Shown here: positions 1-11,489 of the stretch, one piece after another | How positions within the stretch are numbered: position 1 is the first letter of the stretch | How the letters are laid out: the number at the start of each line of letters is the position of its first letter | DNA from: Sinohyriopsis cumingii | Lineage: Eukaryota > Mollusca > Bivalvia > Unionida > Unionidae | Direction: 5' to 3' | Assembly (NCBI GenBank): GCA_028554795.2 | Contig: CM068825.1 | Location: forward strand, 155,921,053-155,985,052 | Length of the DNA: 64,000 nt | Program-made: the position numbers and the translations under genes | Notes under the pieces: model-generated | Databases searched by the model: none | The model's input: the letters and a program-made list of their open reading frames with translations, nothing else | What the model was told of the DNA's origin: nothing

Positions 1-520
1 TTCTTTTTCAATAGGATCGACTTTCTGATCCAAACAAGGTTTGTCAGTTACAAGTGGATTATCTGCAACCTTATCTCCAGCTAGGTCGTAGCCTAGTAAT
101 AAATGAATGCCCTCAACGGGTAAAACAGACACTGTTTCAACTATCAAGAGTCCTGAGACTAAGTCTGATGACAATTTTACATAATAGAGAAGAACATTAA
201 CAAATCCGCACTCTACTACCTTAATAAGAACGCTCTCCTTAAAAGAAGACTTTGCAGAAAAAGGCAATGTACCCGATAATAAAAGACTCTATGAAGCTCC
301 TGTGTCCTTAAAATTTTAATAGGGATGGGATGGCCGAATCACCCAAGAGTGATATAGAACCCTTCGACATGAATAGTTCATAATTCTCCATAATAAAATC
401 AGACTACGGTTTATTAGATCCAACAAAAGCATTGTTTCAACACATGACAGTGATCTTGACCTCTGAGAAATAAGAGCATTTGGAATAGGTCTGTCTTGAT
501 TCTGATGTCTATTTTTCAAT
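1..520 (-). pseudogene. Ty3/gypsy retrotransposon gag-pol fragment with aspartic protease
   Basis: Read on the minus strand, a retropepsin (the aspartic protease that processes Gag-Pol) starts with the active-site motif DTGAS at 306-292. It is followed at once by an in-frame TAG at 291-289. The frame then stays open to the left edge and includes LPVEGIHLLLGYDLAG, the second conserved hydrophobic-Gly region of such proteases. Upstream, at about 330-520, another frame holds residues typical of a Gag C-terminus, for example SKGSISLLGDSAIP, just before the protease, as is usual in Ty3/gypsy elements. The stop and a frame change show that the copy is dead. Reverse transcriptase and integrase would lie beyond the left edge. 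The 5' part of Gag is missing because repeat R1 begins at about 540. Family recognition is by memory of the motif order. Confidence 0.72.
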
Positions 521-539
521 TTATTTCAAGACTAAAAAC

Positions 540-1255
540 ACAAGTCCTAGTGATCAAAAGTCCTGAATGAAACTGAGTTCAAGTAGAGATAAATGGTCCA
601 AAATTGAAGGCGATGACATGTCTCTTATGGTCGGCGAAGTACTGATGTGTCAACATTCTCTTGTTGAATCATAGAAATATTATTCCAAGTTTGAATTCAG
701 CATCAATTCTAATTAATGTCTTTATCCAAGAATTTTGTCAGAGCACTTTTGCATTTCCAGACAAGAAAATCACCTGAATTCAATAATTTGAAGAAAAACC
801 ACTCAGCCCAAACTGGTCACAACATAACACAACCTAAAGTGCTAGATGTTAAAGCAAAGCTGATAAAATCTTCAGTCAAGAGATAATATAAGTTTCCGCA
901 TGACCTCAGGTCACATTAGCATTTTCTAAAAACAACCATTGCCTAATCGAAATTAACCTTCTACAATGGTCTTAATGAGACTTGATCACTTGCAACACAA
1001 TAAAGACCTATTAAATTCCAAAAACCTTGACCATGATCAACATATTTACAACGTCTTGTTTACTTGAATAATAATTTGGTTAATAAGCTCATAGACATAG
1101 AGTAATGAAGCTGTTTTTAGTTCTTTACATAAATGAAATTTAAAAAAGTCAATCAGGTCAAGCAGAAATGAACTCAATTTTGGACAAGATCAAGTCCATC
1201 AAACAATGTCACATTTCAATAACTAACAAACAAACAATTTAATTAAATCTAAATA
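540..1255 (+). repeat. Interspersed repeat R1, copy A
   Basis: This segment matches the reverse complement of about 16440-17220 over most of its length. Shared blocks include TGTCAACATTCT, TCAGAGCACTTTTG and AATGAACTCAATTTTGGACA, in the same order. Its left end stops abruptly at the gypsy fragment, whereas copy B continues for another 100 bases or so, so copy A is truncated. It has no coding potential. It could be an LTR or a non-autonomous element; the class is not resolved. Confidence 0.7.
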
Positions 1256-1266
1256 ACACCGTTTAC

Positions 1267-1473
1267 ATGCCGTACTACGGAAATATCCTCGTTGATGATA
1301 TTCGTGCATTGTTCACTGGCGCACAAAAGGTGCTCGGAGATCTATCCTCACTCGCTGCACCAATGGCTAAACAAGTTACAATGCACATCGTTGATATTAT
1401 GAAAAATGCTGCTGTGGATCGAATGAAACAACTGGGATTGAAGGTAGCTCAATCACTTCGAGATCGTCTTTGA
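1267..1473 (+). CDS. Small ORF (68 aa) at the head of a Polinton-like relic cluster
   Basis: The ORF starts MPYYGNILVDDIRALF and ends with an amphipathic, basic segment (VDRMKQLGLKVAQSLRDRL). Its base composition is more balanced than the flanks. It lies directly upstream of the capsid-like relic on the same strand, with about 180 bp between them. Small basic or amphipathic proteins are common in Polinton and adenovirus-like virion gene blocks (core or membrane-active proteins), so a virion-associated role is possible. I do not recognise the family. It is the only cluster member here without an internal stop, but it may simply be the surviving part of a longer gene. Confidence 0.4.
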   Translation: MPYYGNILVDDIRALFTGAQKVLGDLSSLAAPMAKQVTMHIVDIMKNAAVDRMKQLGLKVAQSLRDRL

Positions 1474-1654
1474 CGATTAGTGATTCGAGTACCGCCATAA
1501 GGAGTTACGCTACCATCAACAGAAACAATGTCGCCTACAGTTGGTGAAATTATTAAGGACGCCGCTCAATAACGAATGTTATATTCAGTGATCTGGCAAT
1601 GGGGAGCGGCATTAACAAAATAAATAATATATAAGTGGAAACTAAAATCTCAAC

Positions 1655-2750
1655 ATGGCTCATTTCAATGACATATCTGATTCATCATTTGACATGGGCG
1701 TGCCTGCTGATCGAAGTAAACAAGACTTTCAGTATTATTTATACCTGGCCAGGGACCCCAATCAAGTAAAAATAGAATTACGAGTTAGGACGCGTCTAGG
1801 ATTTTCTTCCCTGTGAGGCATTCTTTGAAGTTGAGAGATAACGTGTACGCGACTACAATGCCAATAATGTGTCAATGTAAAAGTAGGATTTGTAAACAAC
1901 GGCACCATGGCCTTGTTCAACAGTACACGTTATTCCATCGATGGAAGGGAAATCGAATCAATTCTTGACAACCTTGACGCATCCACAACAATTATTGGAC
2001 TTACCAGGTATAGCGATCATTACAAGAAAACCGCCCAACAATGATCTTTGTCAAGGATGCAGATACCCGAACCATGTTGAATTAGTGGACTTAACGACCG
2101 TGCTGGTCCTCCTTCCTGCAGGGATATAAGATATGATTATTAACACCAATCTGTAATTCAATAATGGATTTACACAGCGTTAATCTCAACTCACTGGTCC
2201 TTCTTTTTCTTTTTCATAATCTGGTAAAGTTGTATTAGAAACACTAACATTGTGGATACATGCGCTAACCCCTTCATTAGCTACATATATCTTATGGAAT
2301 CTGGAACCGCTTCAACGGTGTCGTTTCTCGCGCATACCACTAACACTCACCAACTGCTGTAGTGGGACAATTTAATTGACAAATAAGAATCCAAAATGGT
2401 CTTATGGCACTAAAACATGTGTTCTTGGCGTTTCAATTCACACTGCCAGATTATAACCAGGAACAGATTCCAAAACAAAAATTTGATCACTTAAAAATGA
2501 CTGGGATCTCCTTGCGGTTGAACTGTCATCAGGAACCTTTTGAAGAAATTCGGCTTGACTATGCTGAAGCCACACATCATTGCATGTGCATATCATAACC
2601 ACTGGTCCTATATGGGCCGGCATCAGAACATCGACAATATTTTACAAATTTCCCAGCAAAACTTTAATACGTTGTCCCCGGTCTATTACTTTTCATTGTA
2701 ACATCTGTAGTTGTTTAGACTATCCGTCTTTGACATGTATTTTTATGACC
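1655..2750 (+). pseudogene. Double jelly-roll major capsid protein relic, copy 1 (Polinton/adintovirus-like)
   Basis: Pieces of one protein lie in order in different frames. An ATG at about 1655 opens MAHFNDISDSSFDMG and is soon stopped. At 1877-2041 a frame reads VGFVNNGTMALFNSTRYSID, then IIGLTRYSDHYKK, ending in TGA. At 2404-2595 another frame reads MALKHVFLAFQFTLPD, then KQKFDHLKMTGISLRL. The NN-x-LF-x-YxIDG and AFQ...KFDH patterns match, from memory, capsid proteins of Polinton and adintovirus-like elements in invertebrate genomes. The same protein recurs at 26.5-27.46 kb on the minus strand (IGFANN, YLIDGKEIE, IVGLASYSDDYG). At least three frame breaks separate the pieces, so no capsid can be made. 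The end points are approximate. Confidence 0.6.
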
Positions 2751-3123
2751 ACGTAGGTAACGTTGGCACTGGTTATTGATCATATGCTGAGATACTTCCT
2801 GATAAGACACTGTTTCTGGATGGTGCTGGTGGCTGAATGAGAGTGATCGATGCACCTGTGGAAAATTCGTAGAATTCATAATTAAGCCTCTTACGTAATT
2901 AAACAATAATGTCCTATCGCTAAGTGAAGGTCGGACATAGTGAGAATCAGCTGGAAAAAAACCCGCAATAAAAACAATTGTGGGGTTACAATAAAACTTT
3001 CTCTGAGAAAATTAAGTGGAAATGTCACCGTGAGATTGACTAAAACACAACTCGTTCAGCTTAATGTGGCCTAGCGTTATAGTACCACAGTGACATTAAA
3101 ATTATCCAAGACAAAAGCGATAA

Positions 3124-3300
3124 AATGCAAACCACCAGTAGAATAGTTCTATTCCTTGCAACGATTTCAGCGTTGTAGGCGGCAGAGGCTTCAACGGTTG
3201 CAAAGACCACGGTTTTAGTGGTTGACAGATATGCAAAAGGAATGGCACGACACAAAGGTGGTTGGTGGACGCATAGCGTCTGGCAGAACCTCTTATTGTA
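3124..3300 (+). pseudogene. Unidentified small relic between capsid and protease
   Basis: An ATG at about 3124 opens a hydrophobic start, MQTTSRIVLFLATISAL, then an in-frame TAG, then residues up to HKGGWWTHSVWQNLLL and a stop. The position between the capsid and protease relics suggests a structural or core gene of the same element. A different frame is rich in Arg and Gln, which would suit a core protein, so even the frame is uncertain. No family is recognised. Confidence 0.22.
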
Positions 3301-3439
3301 ATGTAAAAATGGAACAGGCAGAAGTCATCTATTACCCGGTCATAAAAGACCACGCATACATTTACCAATCTTGATTTGCTAGCGATGGCAAAATCTAACA
3401 TTTTCGTGGTGACCATATGTGAAGTGACCTTGGATTGAT

Positions 3440-3730
3440 GGTGCCATGCACACGTAAAACCGTCATTATCAAAGTGGATTTAACAAAAGGACCTGACACT
3501 CATTGGGTTGCATACGTGGAAACACCACAACGTCGTTTGGATTTTGACTCGTATAAACTTGCACCATAAGTTGAAGTTGTTAATTATTTAAACAGGCACT
3601 GTTGACCTGGACGATATGCGTTTTCAAATATACCAGTACTAATTCGGTTAGATGAACCCATATGCGGTCTTCTTGCTTTTGAATCGTTGCGTTCACCATC
3701 AACGCAAGCACGTACTGATTTCATATTAAA
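3440..3730 (+). pseudogene. Adenain-type cysteine protease relic (Polinton/adintovirus-like)
   Basis: One frame reads TVIIKVDLTKGPDTHWVAYV and then RRLDFDSYKLAP before a TAA at 3567. This matches the catalytic His (THW, His codon 3501-3503) and the FDS block of adenovirus-type maturation proteases. After a break, the frame resumes with IRLDEPICGLLAFESLR. Its ICG (Cys codon 3663-3665) sits where the catalytic cysteine is expected. In this family the enzyme cleaves capsid precursor proteins inside the virion. Spacing between His, Asp and Cys is consistent with the family. The stop and the shifted frame make it non-functional. It lies downstream of the capsid relic and just upstream of another relic frame, as expected for a virion gene block. 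Confidence 0.62.
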
Positions 3731-3749
3731 ATATGCTGAATATTATGCA

Positions 3750-4148
3750 AAATATAATGTCTATTAACATGTATGGACGTTACTCATCCCGACTATACGG
3801 TGCTGATGTGGACATGAACATATATTGCCACCAAAGCGAATTTGAGTTTACTAGTCGTGTTGTTGTTGGTGTTGATCCAGATGAGCTTGTTATAACACTT
3901 AAAAGTCTAATGTCGATATTCAAGATATTATTGTAAATTTGAAAGGTGCGGTCACAACGAACCTGGCTGATATCACTAAAGATGGTGGAATCAGAAACAG
4001 CGGGGTGTCGGTTGCGTTTTTCAAAGAGTATATTGATGATACTAATGCTACAGCAAACCAAGATGTAGATGAGCAAATCGCTAACGTGCTAGTACCACCG
4101 TGGAACGATATAACTGGGATGGGGTCGGATTATAACGAAGAATACTAA
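3750..4148 (+). pseudogene. Unknown structural-type protein, C-terminal part
   Basis: Two adjacent open frames read as one protein split near 3910. The first ends ...RVVVGVDPDELVITLKS. The second (about 3911-4148) includes VDIQDIIVNLKGAVTTNLAD and ends DITGMGSDYNEEY before TAA. Composition is acidic and protein-like, with GC above its surroundings. It follows the protease on the same strand, so a minor capsid or other virion component is plausible by position only. No recognised motif. Confidence 0.38.
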
Positions 4149-4439
4149 TGTTGGTAACAATAATACAATGCATATTTATGAATGATCCAATGGAAAGATT
4201 ATGTTAAATTTGTACGCATAAAAGATCCAGATGTTGGACAATTAACGTAATATGCGCGAACATGATAATGTAATGCAATATAAATGAAATTGAATTGATA
4301 CGAAAGCAAAGAACTTTAAATAGTACAGAAATTTACGATTCAAAATGATTTCATACAACGAATTCAAATGATTCACGTAGACGTCGACTTTTTCACACAA
4401 ATAATAAATTATATGGTCCAATGAAAAATATATGCTTTA

Positions 4440-5680
4440 CTCAAATAGTAAAATGTGACATTTCACTCGAATAGTGAAATGTATGAGTCTTCATTCAAAT
4501 AATGAAATGCGAAACGTCTACTCAGCTCGAACGCTATATCGCAAGGTTGAGGAGCCACTATAAATGGTTTTCCCCTCCTAGTCTGCCGAAAGATCTGTAC
4601 AATCTTTTGTTCTCTGCAAAGATTGTATAGCCACCACCAATTGTCCGCCCCTTCTATTATGCCTAAAAGATCCATACAATCATTTGTTCTCTGCTAACCC
4701 GCTGGTCCAGAAGCCTTGGTTACTCACCAACTGTCAATCTTAGTCTTCTTTCAGCTAAGGTTCTCCCCGACAGCAGCTCACTGGGTATAACAAAATCCAT
4801 ATTAGCCTACGGTTAAACAACACCTACAATACGGTGCATATATGGAGATACAGCATATCACTCCGTCGCTCTCCCAGCACAACACTTGGCTACCAGTCAA
4901 TCAGCCATCAGTCAATCACTGGTCAGTCAACCCACCAGTCAATGAATGGACAAGCATTCCACCAGTCAATCAACCAGTCAATCGATCAGTCACTCAGCTG
5001 AAAATATATCCAATATATACTGCAAATAACACGAGAATGTATAATAACACGTAATGACGTTATGGACTGCAAACTTGAGTTATTTCTTTTATACTCATTA
5101 TATTATCGTTACAACTATACAAAGCGATAAGCAGGTACAGAAGTGAACATGTGTCAGGATAAGAATCTCATAGTACTTAAAGTCCCTTAATAAATGCAAC
5201 GATATCGCAAATATACAACGTTCTGTTAAATCACATACAAATAAAATAGGAAACAGACTATAACATTGCAATATACGAAACAAGTCGGAGTAATAAAAAT
5301 ACAAAAATAAACGTGGTAGTTAAATAAATTATATCCTATACTACAAATAGGGAACTAGTATATAATTCACATACCTCTACAGCTGGAGATCGAGAGTAGT
5401 TAAAGTAGACTGCTCACTGACAAGACTTCCCGTAATGTGACAGTTTGCTCTACGGTGAGGTAATTTATACACTAACAATGTAGCTCTACATCGTCTGTGC
5501 GTTTGAGGACTATCGGTTTTCCTAATGCAGCATAGGATGAACCGAACTCACTGTTTCGAAAAAAAATATGATATAAATAAATAACCATCTAGTAACGCTG
5601 TACAAAAAAGGAACCCGATTACATGTGTTTAATAAAACAACAGATTTATACAATTCAGTGACACACCACGTTTATTAAGT
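4440..5680 (+). repeat. Interspersed repeat R2, copy 1
   Basis: Several blocks match 52.4-53.3 kb in the same order and orientation. These are a CCCGCTGGTC...AAGCC block, CTCTACAGCTGGAGAT, CTGACAAGACTT plus CGTAATGTGA, and TGACGCTGTAC-type sequence near the end. It begins with short degenerate ACTCAAATAGTAAAATG-like repeats (4440-4510) and contains CAGTCAATCA-type tandem repeats (4870-4990). No coding sequence. It separates the protease-side relics from the 6.2 kb relic. Confidence 0.58.
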
Positions 5681-6049
5681 TCATGGAACTTAGTTATGAG
5701 AATATTAGGCAAAGAAGAAGAAAAATCTGACGCAACTTTTGTAAACGGTCGACCTATTTTATTTCCTTTTCATGACAATAGCTTTGATAGACCTTAAGCT
5801 TACATTTTAAAGGTGCTCGAGTCTGTATTATACATGTTTATGATAAGTGGAACTTAAGGCACGTGGTGTCGAATGGTAATGCTGATAAGTAATAAGCGGT
5901 ATCGTAAGCTTGATCTTGTACTAGTAAAATAAACAATTACCAGGCCAAGCAGAATTGCTATGGAAATTTATACAGTTGCCTTACCATCATCGTTGGTCAG
6001 GATAAGTAAACGTCTTTAACCTTTGTGTTTAAGATTATATTTTATAAAC

Positions 6050-6074
6050 GAACACACACACACACACACACACA
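6050..6074. repeat. (AC)n microsatellite
   Basis: A pure ACAC run of about 24 bases. Confidence 0.9.
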
Positions 6075-6199
6075 TATCTGCTTCAAAGTGATGTTCCCAA
6101 ATGCTCGTAGGATCTGTCATATAATTTTGCTAAGGGTCAAGTAGAAATTGCTAGGTGGAACCACCATGATGTACCACAACCAACTCGATGAAAGCATGG

Positions 6200-7110
6200 A
6201 ATCAGTGCAGGTGCACGTGAAAACGCCGAAGTGTTTATAGAAGCACAAGATGCAAAACTCTCAAGTTTCTACAATGGCCAAGTGGCATTTACCAATGAAA
6301 CCAGCATTGACTCAGCTGAAAAAAGAAAAATCTCGACTATTATTCAACATGGACTTACTTGTTTGGGCAGCAGTTATTGGGCAAAGACGATCGTTAGATG
6401 CAAACGGTGCAGGCGTAATCGATAATTTTCATTTAAAAGGGTGCCAAACATCAGAACACACAATAGCCAGAGATTTAAGTATTCACGAGCCACAGGCTTT
6501 CTATAATTGTATGACAATTGTACTAGTAAAAAAGGGCAATTGGCTAGTGCGCGCGAGTATCACAGTTTCGCGTGATTATGAAACCAGACTGCCTATCGTA
6601 CAATTGAAATACGCGGTTGTATTATTAATGCAAGGACTATGATGGATCCTCAGTCATACCGACATGAAAAAAAAAATGATCGAAGCGAATAACAGCTGTG
6701 AACTGAAATTACTAAGAGACGCGCACTGATCGTAAAAAAAATAAACGCGCGTATTTGGTCGTAGATGCTTCTTGCTGTCATGCTGCGGAAACGACTGTTG
6801 GTCTTGGTGTGACTAGAATCACAGCAACAACAACCATTTTTGATGCATCAATCAGAAATATTGTTTGAGCTATATCGATAGTAACCATTATCTCTTGTGG
6901 TGGTGGCATCTTTATTTCGATGCAATTACATCCATTAGTACTTGATTATTCAGAATGCTTGCAGCAGCACATTGCAGGGAACTGTATCCAGTTGTAAAGA
7001 GGTTAAAATAATTAGTACGGCCTAATTTGAAAATGTGTGGGCGGAAATGGATAGTCAAAGACAGTTACGAGCACTAATAAGAAACAGCGTATATTTACAA
7101 AAGGTAAAAT
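6200..7110 (+). pseudogene. Membrane-type protein of unknown family X, copy 1
   Basis: Three motifs occur in order in changing frames. They are KEKSRLLFNMDLLVW (from about 6320), TVGLGVTRITATTT followed by a hydrophobic Gly-rich stretch (6796-6900), and FENVWAEMDSQRQ (7022-7065). The same three motifs appear at 42.9-41.9 kb on the minus strand as RRERSRLLFIRDALV, SVGLAVTGIEISAS and EFDRVLVEMGNY. The layout suggests an N-terminal basic helix, a central transmembrane hairpin and a C-terminal acidic helix. Uncharacterised proteins of this general layout occur, as I recall, in invertebrate genomes near Polinton genes. The function is unknown. Several stops disrupt it. Confidence 0.42.
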
Positions 7111-7199
7111 CCACTAAATCAATTTTTACGCATAGGCCTGATCGAAACAAATGCTGACACAGTACTTCATTGCGAGCCTGCAGTATCGATTGGTACCGT

Positions 7200-8700
7200 A
7201 TTCAACCAAATCGTAACAACGATAGTTGTGGTAAATTGCTGATTTTTGGGGGGCTCCTCGGGCAGTGATATGTCATGGACTCTACCCCCGCATGACTGGT
7301 TACATGCGTTGATTATCATTGCTAATCGCTAGTTTGTTACATATGGCATATTTATCACCTAAAATGTCATGGGGTAGAGGCTGGGAAACGAATAGGCCAA
7401 AGACAAAAGCCCTTCTTATCCACTACTTACAAACGGGAAGCTGGAATAGATAACATACCTGACGTTAAATTTTCAATGAAATGATCCTATTTCTTACGTG
7501 ACATCCATATCTGGAAATTATTTTATCATCCAATGGCTACTGGAGCAACCATATTGAATATACATGTATAATTCATCCTTTATCAATGCGAATTTGTCTA
7601 ATGAGGAAGTATATAAGTTTAAAGATTTATAATCAAAACATAACCTGAACAGTATTTATTTAACCTACATTCGTCTAATTCTGGATTTTACATTTGAAAT
7701 ATGATGTTTCTATTCCAACTTTCGTTCTGAAAAAAATGAAAAGTTAAAGCTTGAATCAGCTAGGATAGTTTCTGGACTACTGACATTTTCTACCAGAGGA
7801 ATACTTTATTTTGAAAGAAAGAAGAAACATATCAACAGACTTTTATAAAGAGTATTAACTACCATTTTTAGGATTAAATTAATGTCTTACTCCCACATTT
7901 TGCATGAGACAATGTGCATGATAAATCTCGAACAATCAATGTAGAACATTGTGGTTCAAAAATCGTATATAGCAGCACTTACCGTCACATGGAATGGTGT
8001 GCCACAATGCGCAATACATTTTTGATTTATTCTAACTTTACAAAAACAAAATTGCAAGAGGGCAAAATTTATTTTCCAAGTTATTTAGTATTTGGCAAAA
8101 GCCATATTTTTATGTAATTAAACCGGTTAAAGACACAAAATGAATTCGCTGAAGTATGATTTATTTATGCACCTCGTATCGCCCTTCCTTCCGTTTTCCT
8201 GTGAATTTCCATCTTTTTGACTGCAAAATATTTAATAACGACATACACTAACTTTATCGCAGAATTTATTGATGAATTTTAATATTGTGTATTTATACGT
8301 GTATTTAATACACTTTTATTCGGCAACGAATTTTACACATCAGCAAAAAACATTTAGCTACGAAAAGAAGAGTTTTAATGAATCCCCACCATATCCACTC
8401 ACAAATTGTTTACAGCTAACTGAAATTTGAGAGGTTTATGGGACTAAAGGGTTATCAACATGTAAGTAAGATTTGATGTTTGCTCTCAAACGCCCGTTAC
8501 TCCGACGTACCCTTCATTTCATGCTCGCTACCAAAGATCCCTAATAAGATTTCTGTGTCAGTAAGGCACTGCACTTTCGTTCTCTTCCTTTGAAATTGTA
8601 CGGTATAAATTGTTTATTCAATAAATAGTGTCTATGCCATTAGGAAGTTTATATGTTTATTTATCATTGCAATTAACTCATCTGAATGTTAAATATAGGT
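7200..8700. other. No gene seen
   Basis: AT-rich sequence with only short random ORFs, including one of 67 codons at 7914-8117 without any recognised motif. No repeat unit or element end was recognised. Confidence 0.5.
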
Positions 8701-8719
8701 TTCTAACACACTACCTTCC

Positions 8720-10180
8720 CACAGTTACCATGGTGAGATGCATGTGACTCTGCCTGTCCGCAGTTACCATGTTGCGCATTATGTGCATGTTCAAATCCTG
8801 CCCACAGTTACCTTGTGTAGGTACAAGTAACACATTATCTACACAGCATATTGAGGAACACGTTACACATCACCTACTCATAGGTACCTTATTTAGGTAC
8901 ACGTGACACAGGGCCGGATCAGACAAACGTTTTGGGGGTGGTGTCCAAACTTTCAAAAGGGTCTTGACTCTCCTCGAATGGGTAGCAATGCAAAATTCTT
9001 TGCGTCTGTTTACTCAACGTGTGCATAATACCCAATAAACGTGCACAAGAATAAAAGGATAGTCAATTTTCCAGTGAAAAATCACCGTATGTTTGTGAGT
9101 ACGTACGATTGTTTTAGCTCGGGGTGGGTCTGGAAAGCCCGGTAACCCATCCCTCCCAATCCTACCCTGTTACACACCACCTGTCCACCATTATTATGTG
9201 GAAGCACATGTGCTTAATTACAACCTGTTCACAGTTACCATGCTTAGTTATATGTTACACACTACTGTCCACCATTATTACGTTATGGTACATGTGTTTC
9301 ATCATTATCTGTCTAGTTATCATGCTTAATTACTTGTTATTCAGTATCTGTCCACCGTAATTAAGTTGAGAGACAAGTTACACTACTGTCTTAAGTTATC
9401 ATGTTGAGGCACATGTTACGCATTAAGTGTCCCCGTTACCATGTTCAGGGACATGTTACGCATTACGTGTCCCCCGTTACCATATTGAGGGACATGTTAA
9501 GCATTACCTGTCCCCCGTTACAACGTTGAGGGACATGTTACGCATTAAGTGTCCCCCGTTACCATGTTGAGGGACATATTACGCATTACCTGTCCCCCGT
9601 TACCATATTGAGGGACATGTTACGCTCTACCTGTCCCCCCGTTACCATGTTGAGGGTCATGTTGCACATTACCTGTCCCCCGTTCCCATGTGGTGGGACA
9701 TGTTACACATTACCTGTCCCCCGTCACCATGTTGAGGTACATGTTACGCAGAACCTGTCCTCCGTTACCATCTTGAGAGTCATGTTACACACTAGCTAGC
9801 ATCCGTTACCATAGTAATGGACATGTTACACATTCCTGTCCCCCGTTACCATGTTGAGGGACAACGCTATAAATTACCTTTCCCCCGTTACCATGTTGAG
9901 GTACATGATACGCATTATCTGTCCCCCGTTACCATGTTGAGGTACATGTTGCACATAACCTGTCCTCCTTTACCATATTGAGGTACATGTTACGCATAAC
10001 CTGTCCCCCGTTACCATGTTGAGGGTCATGTTACATACTAGCTAGCATCCGTTACCATGTTGAGGGACATGTTAGACATTACTTGTCCCTCGTTACCATA
10101 TTGAGGGGCAACATTACACATTACCTGTCCCCCGTTACTATGTTGAGGCACATGTTACACATTATCTAGCAGCCGTTATC
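8720..10180 (+). repeat. Minisatellite, about 41-bp unit
   Basis: Units follow the pattern CTGTCCCCCGTTACCATGTT followed by a GAGGGACATGTTACGCATTAC-like block. Identity is highest at 9410-10150 and decays towards 8720. There are over 20 copies. An unrelated element interrupts the array at about 8909-9137. Most units hold the same short G-rich and C-rich segments. Short ORFs inside it are by-products of the repeat. Confidence 0.9.
8909..9137 (+). mobile_element. hAT-like MITE, copy 1, inserted in the minisatellite
   Basis: The segment starts CAGGGCCGGATCAG, typical of hAT superfamily ends. It matches the reverse complement of 35106-35347 through GGTGGT(G)TCCAAA, CCCAATAAACGTGC and GTCAAT blocks. 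There is no coding capacity, so it would need transposase in trans. It sits between minisatellite units, so it entered after the array began to form. The right end is not sharp and no clear 8-bp target duplication was found. Confidence 0.6.
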
Positions 10181-10189
10181 ATTTTGTAA

Positions 10190-11080
10190 TGCCTGCGCTT
10201 CATATAACGACAGTGTATGAATTTTGTGTCTTAATGGTTTATTTTATCTGGGATGCAACTTTTGAAGAACTTCAGACATTTCCTTTGATTTATATAGTAA
10301 AGTTGGCAAAGCATAACTTTACTTGTTGTATATCATTTCAAGATGAAACGAGAGCTCATGTAAGCTTTTCCTTCAAAACTCATTAATTTCTTAGCATTAT
10401 GAGCATACCATATGCTATTCATCAAACGTTTAATAGTTTGATTTTTGCACCTTGAACGTTAATGAAACGTTTTGGAAGAAGCAACCAACCATAAGGGATA
10501 ATGATTTAAAGTTAATGCTGAATGAATGCTTGTTTTATGAGTTTCAGACCACATTGTCGAATAAAGCATAACAGCCTCACCTTGATTTACCATAAGTAAA
10601 ATGCAGAAAATGAATAAGCTTCAACGAATAGTTTAAGCTTTTTGTTACAAGGGATTCTAAGAATTTTGTTTCAAAGAATCTTAAAGGCAGATGAGGCTTT
10701 GGTGTGTTGTCACTTAGATGGAAAACATTAAAGTATTGAAAAACGTACTATGTTTTAACCACAGACTGTTTAAATCGTAATGCCCTTAATATGTTGCCGT
10801 CAATAAAAAACAAAACAAACTTGGAAGTGTGAATACAGTTTAGGGAAGATATAGCTGGTTACAGTAATGTCTATGGACATGTTGTGGAAATTCTTATAAG
10901 CCACATATTTCATCTAGTCAGGTTTTCTCCTTGTAGCGGCATAAAGGTTTTGGAGTTGATACTCTGCACCGAGTTTAAATAAGAGTTAGCCATGAGATGT
11001 TTGCTTCCGTTCGACTTAATTGCTGACGAGCGCTCATTAGTATTACTATCCAGCATGCTATGACAAGTACTCAGTCATCT
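10190..11080. other. No gene seen
   Basis: Unique-looking AT-rich sequence with only short ORFs (the longest, 65 codons at 10189-10386, has no known motif). No recognised element ends. Confidence 0.5.
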
Positions 11081-11089
11081 ATGATCAAG

Positions 11090-11480
11090 CACCCCAAATG
11101 ATACTATCAACAGGCCGTGTGTATTGACCAATATCCACACTTCTATCCAACACATATTGTGTAGTAACCAATGCCACACACTTACTAGTCAACACACAAT
11201 ATGTTATCATCAATATCCCAAAGTTTCAATCCAACACGCAATGTGTACTGACCAATACTTATTCATCTAACATCCAACACCCCGCACAATACCATCCAGT
11301 ACACCACATTAAATATGAAATAACCCGTTGGTAGTGACATAAACCCAACACTATACCATCAACACATCGTGTGAACTAACCGATACCTGTCACTGGCTAT
11401 ACTACACACAGTCTGTAAAAATCAACACCAATTCATCTATTATTCAACACCCTACATTATTCCATCAATACAACATGTGT
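11090..11480 (+). repeat. Degenerate satellite R3, copy 1
   Basis: Diverged tandem units use the words CCAACAC, TGTGTACTGACCAATA and ACTATACCATC. The same words appear in reverse complement at 13930-14110. The period is irregular, about 50-60 bp. Confidence 0.65.
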
Positions 11481-11489
11481 ACTGATCTG

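Noticed and set aside
7195..7260. Possible Walker A motif (LGGSSGSDMS) near the family X relic
   Set aside because: No Lys after the Gly-rich loop and no Walker B nearby; the frame is short.
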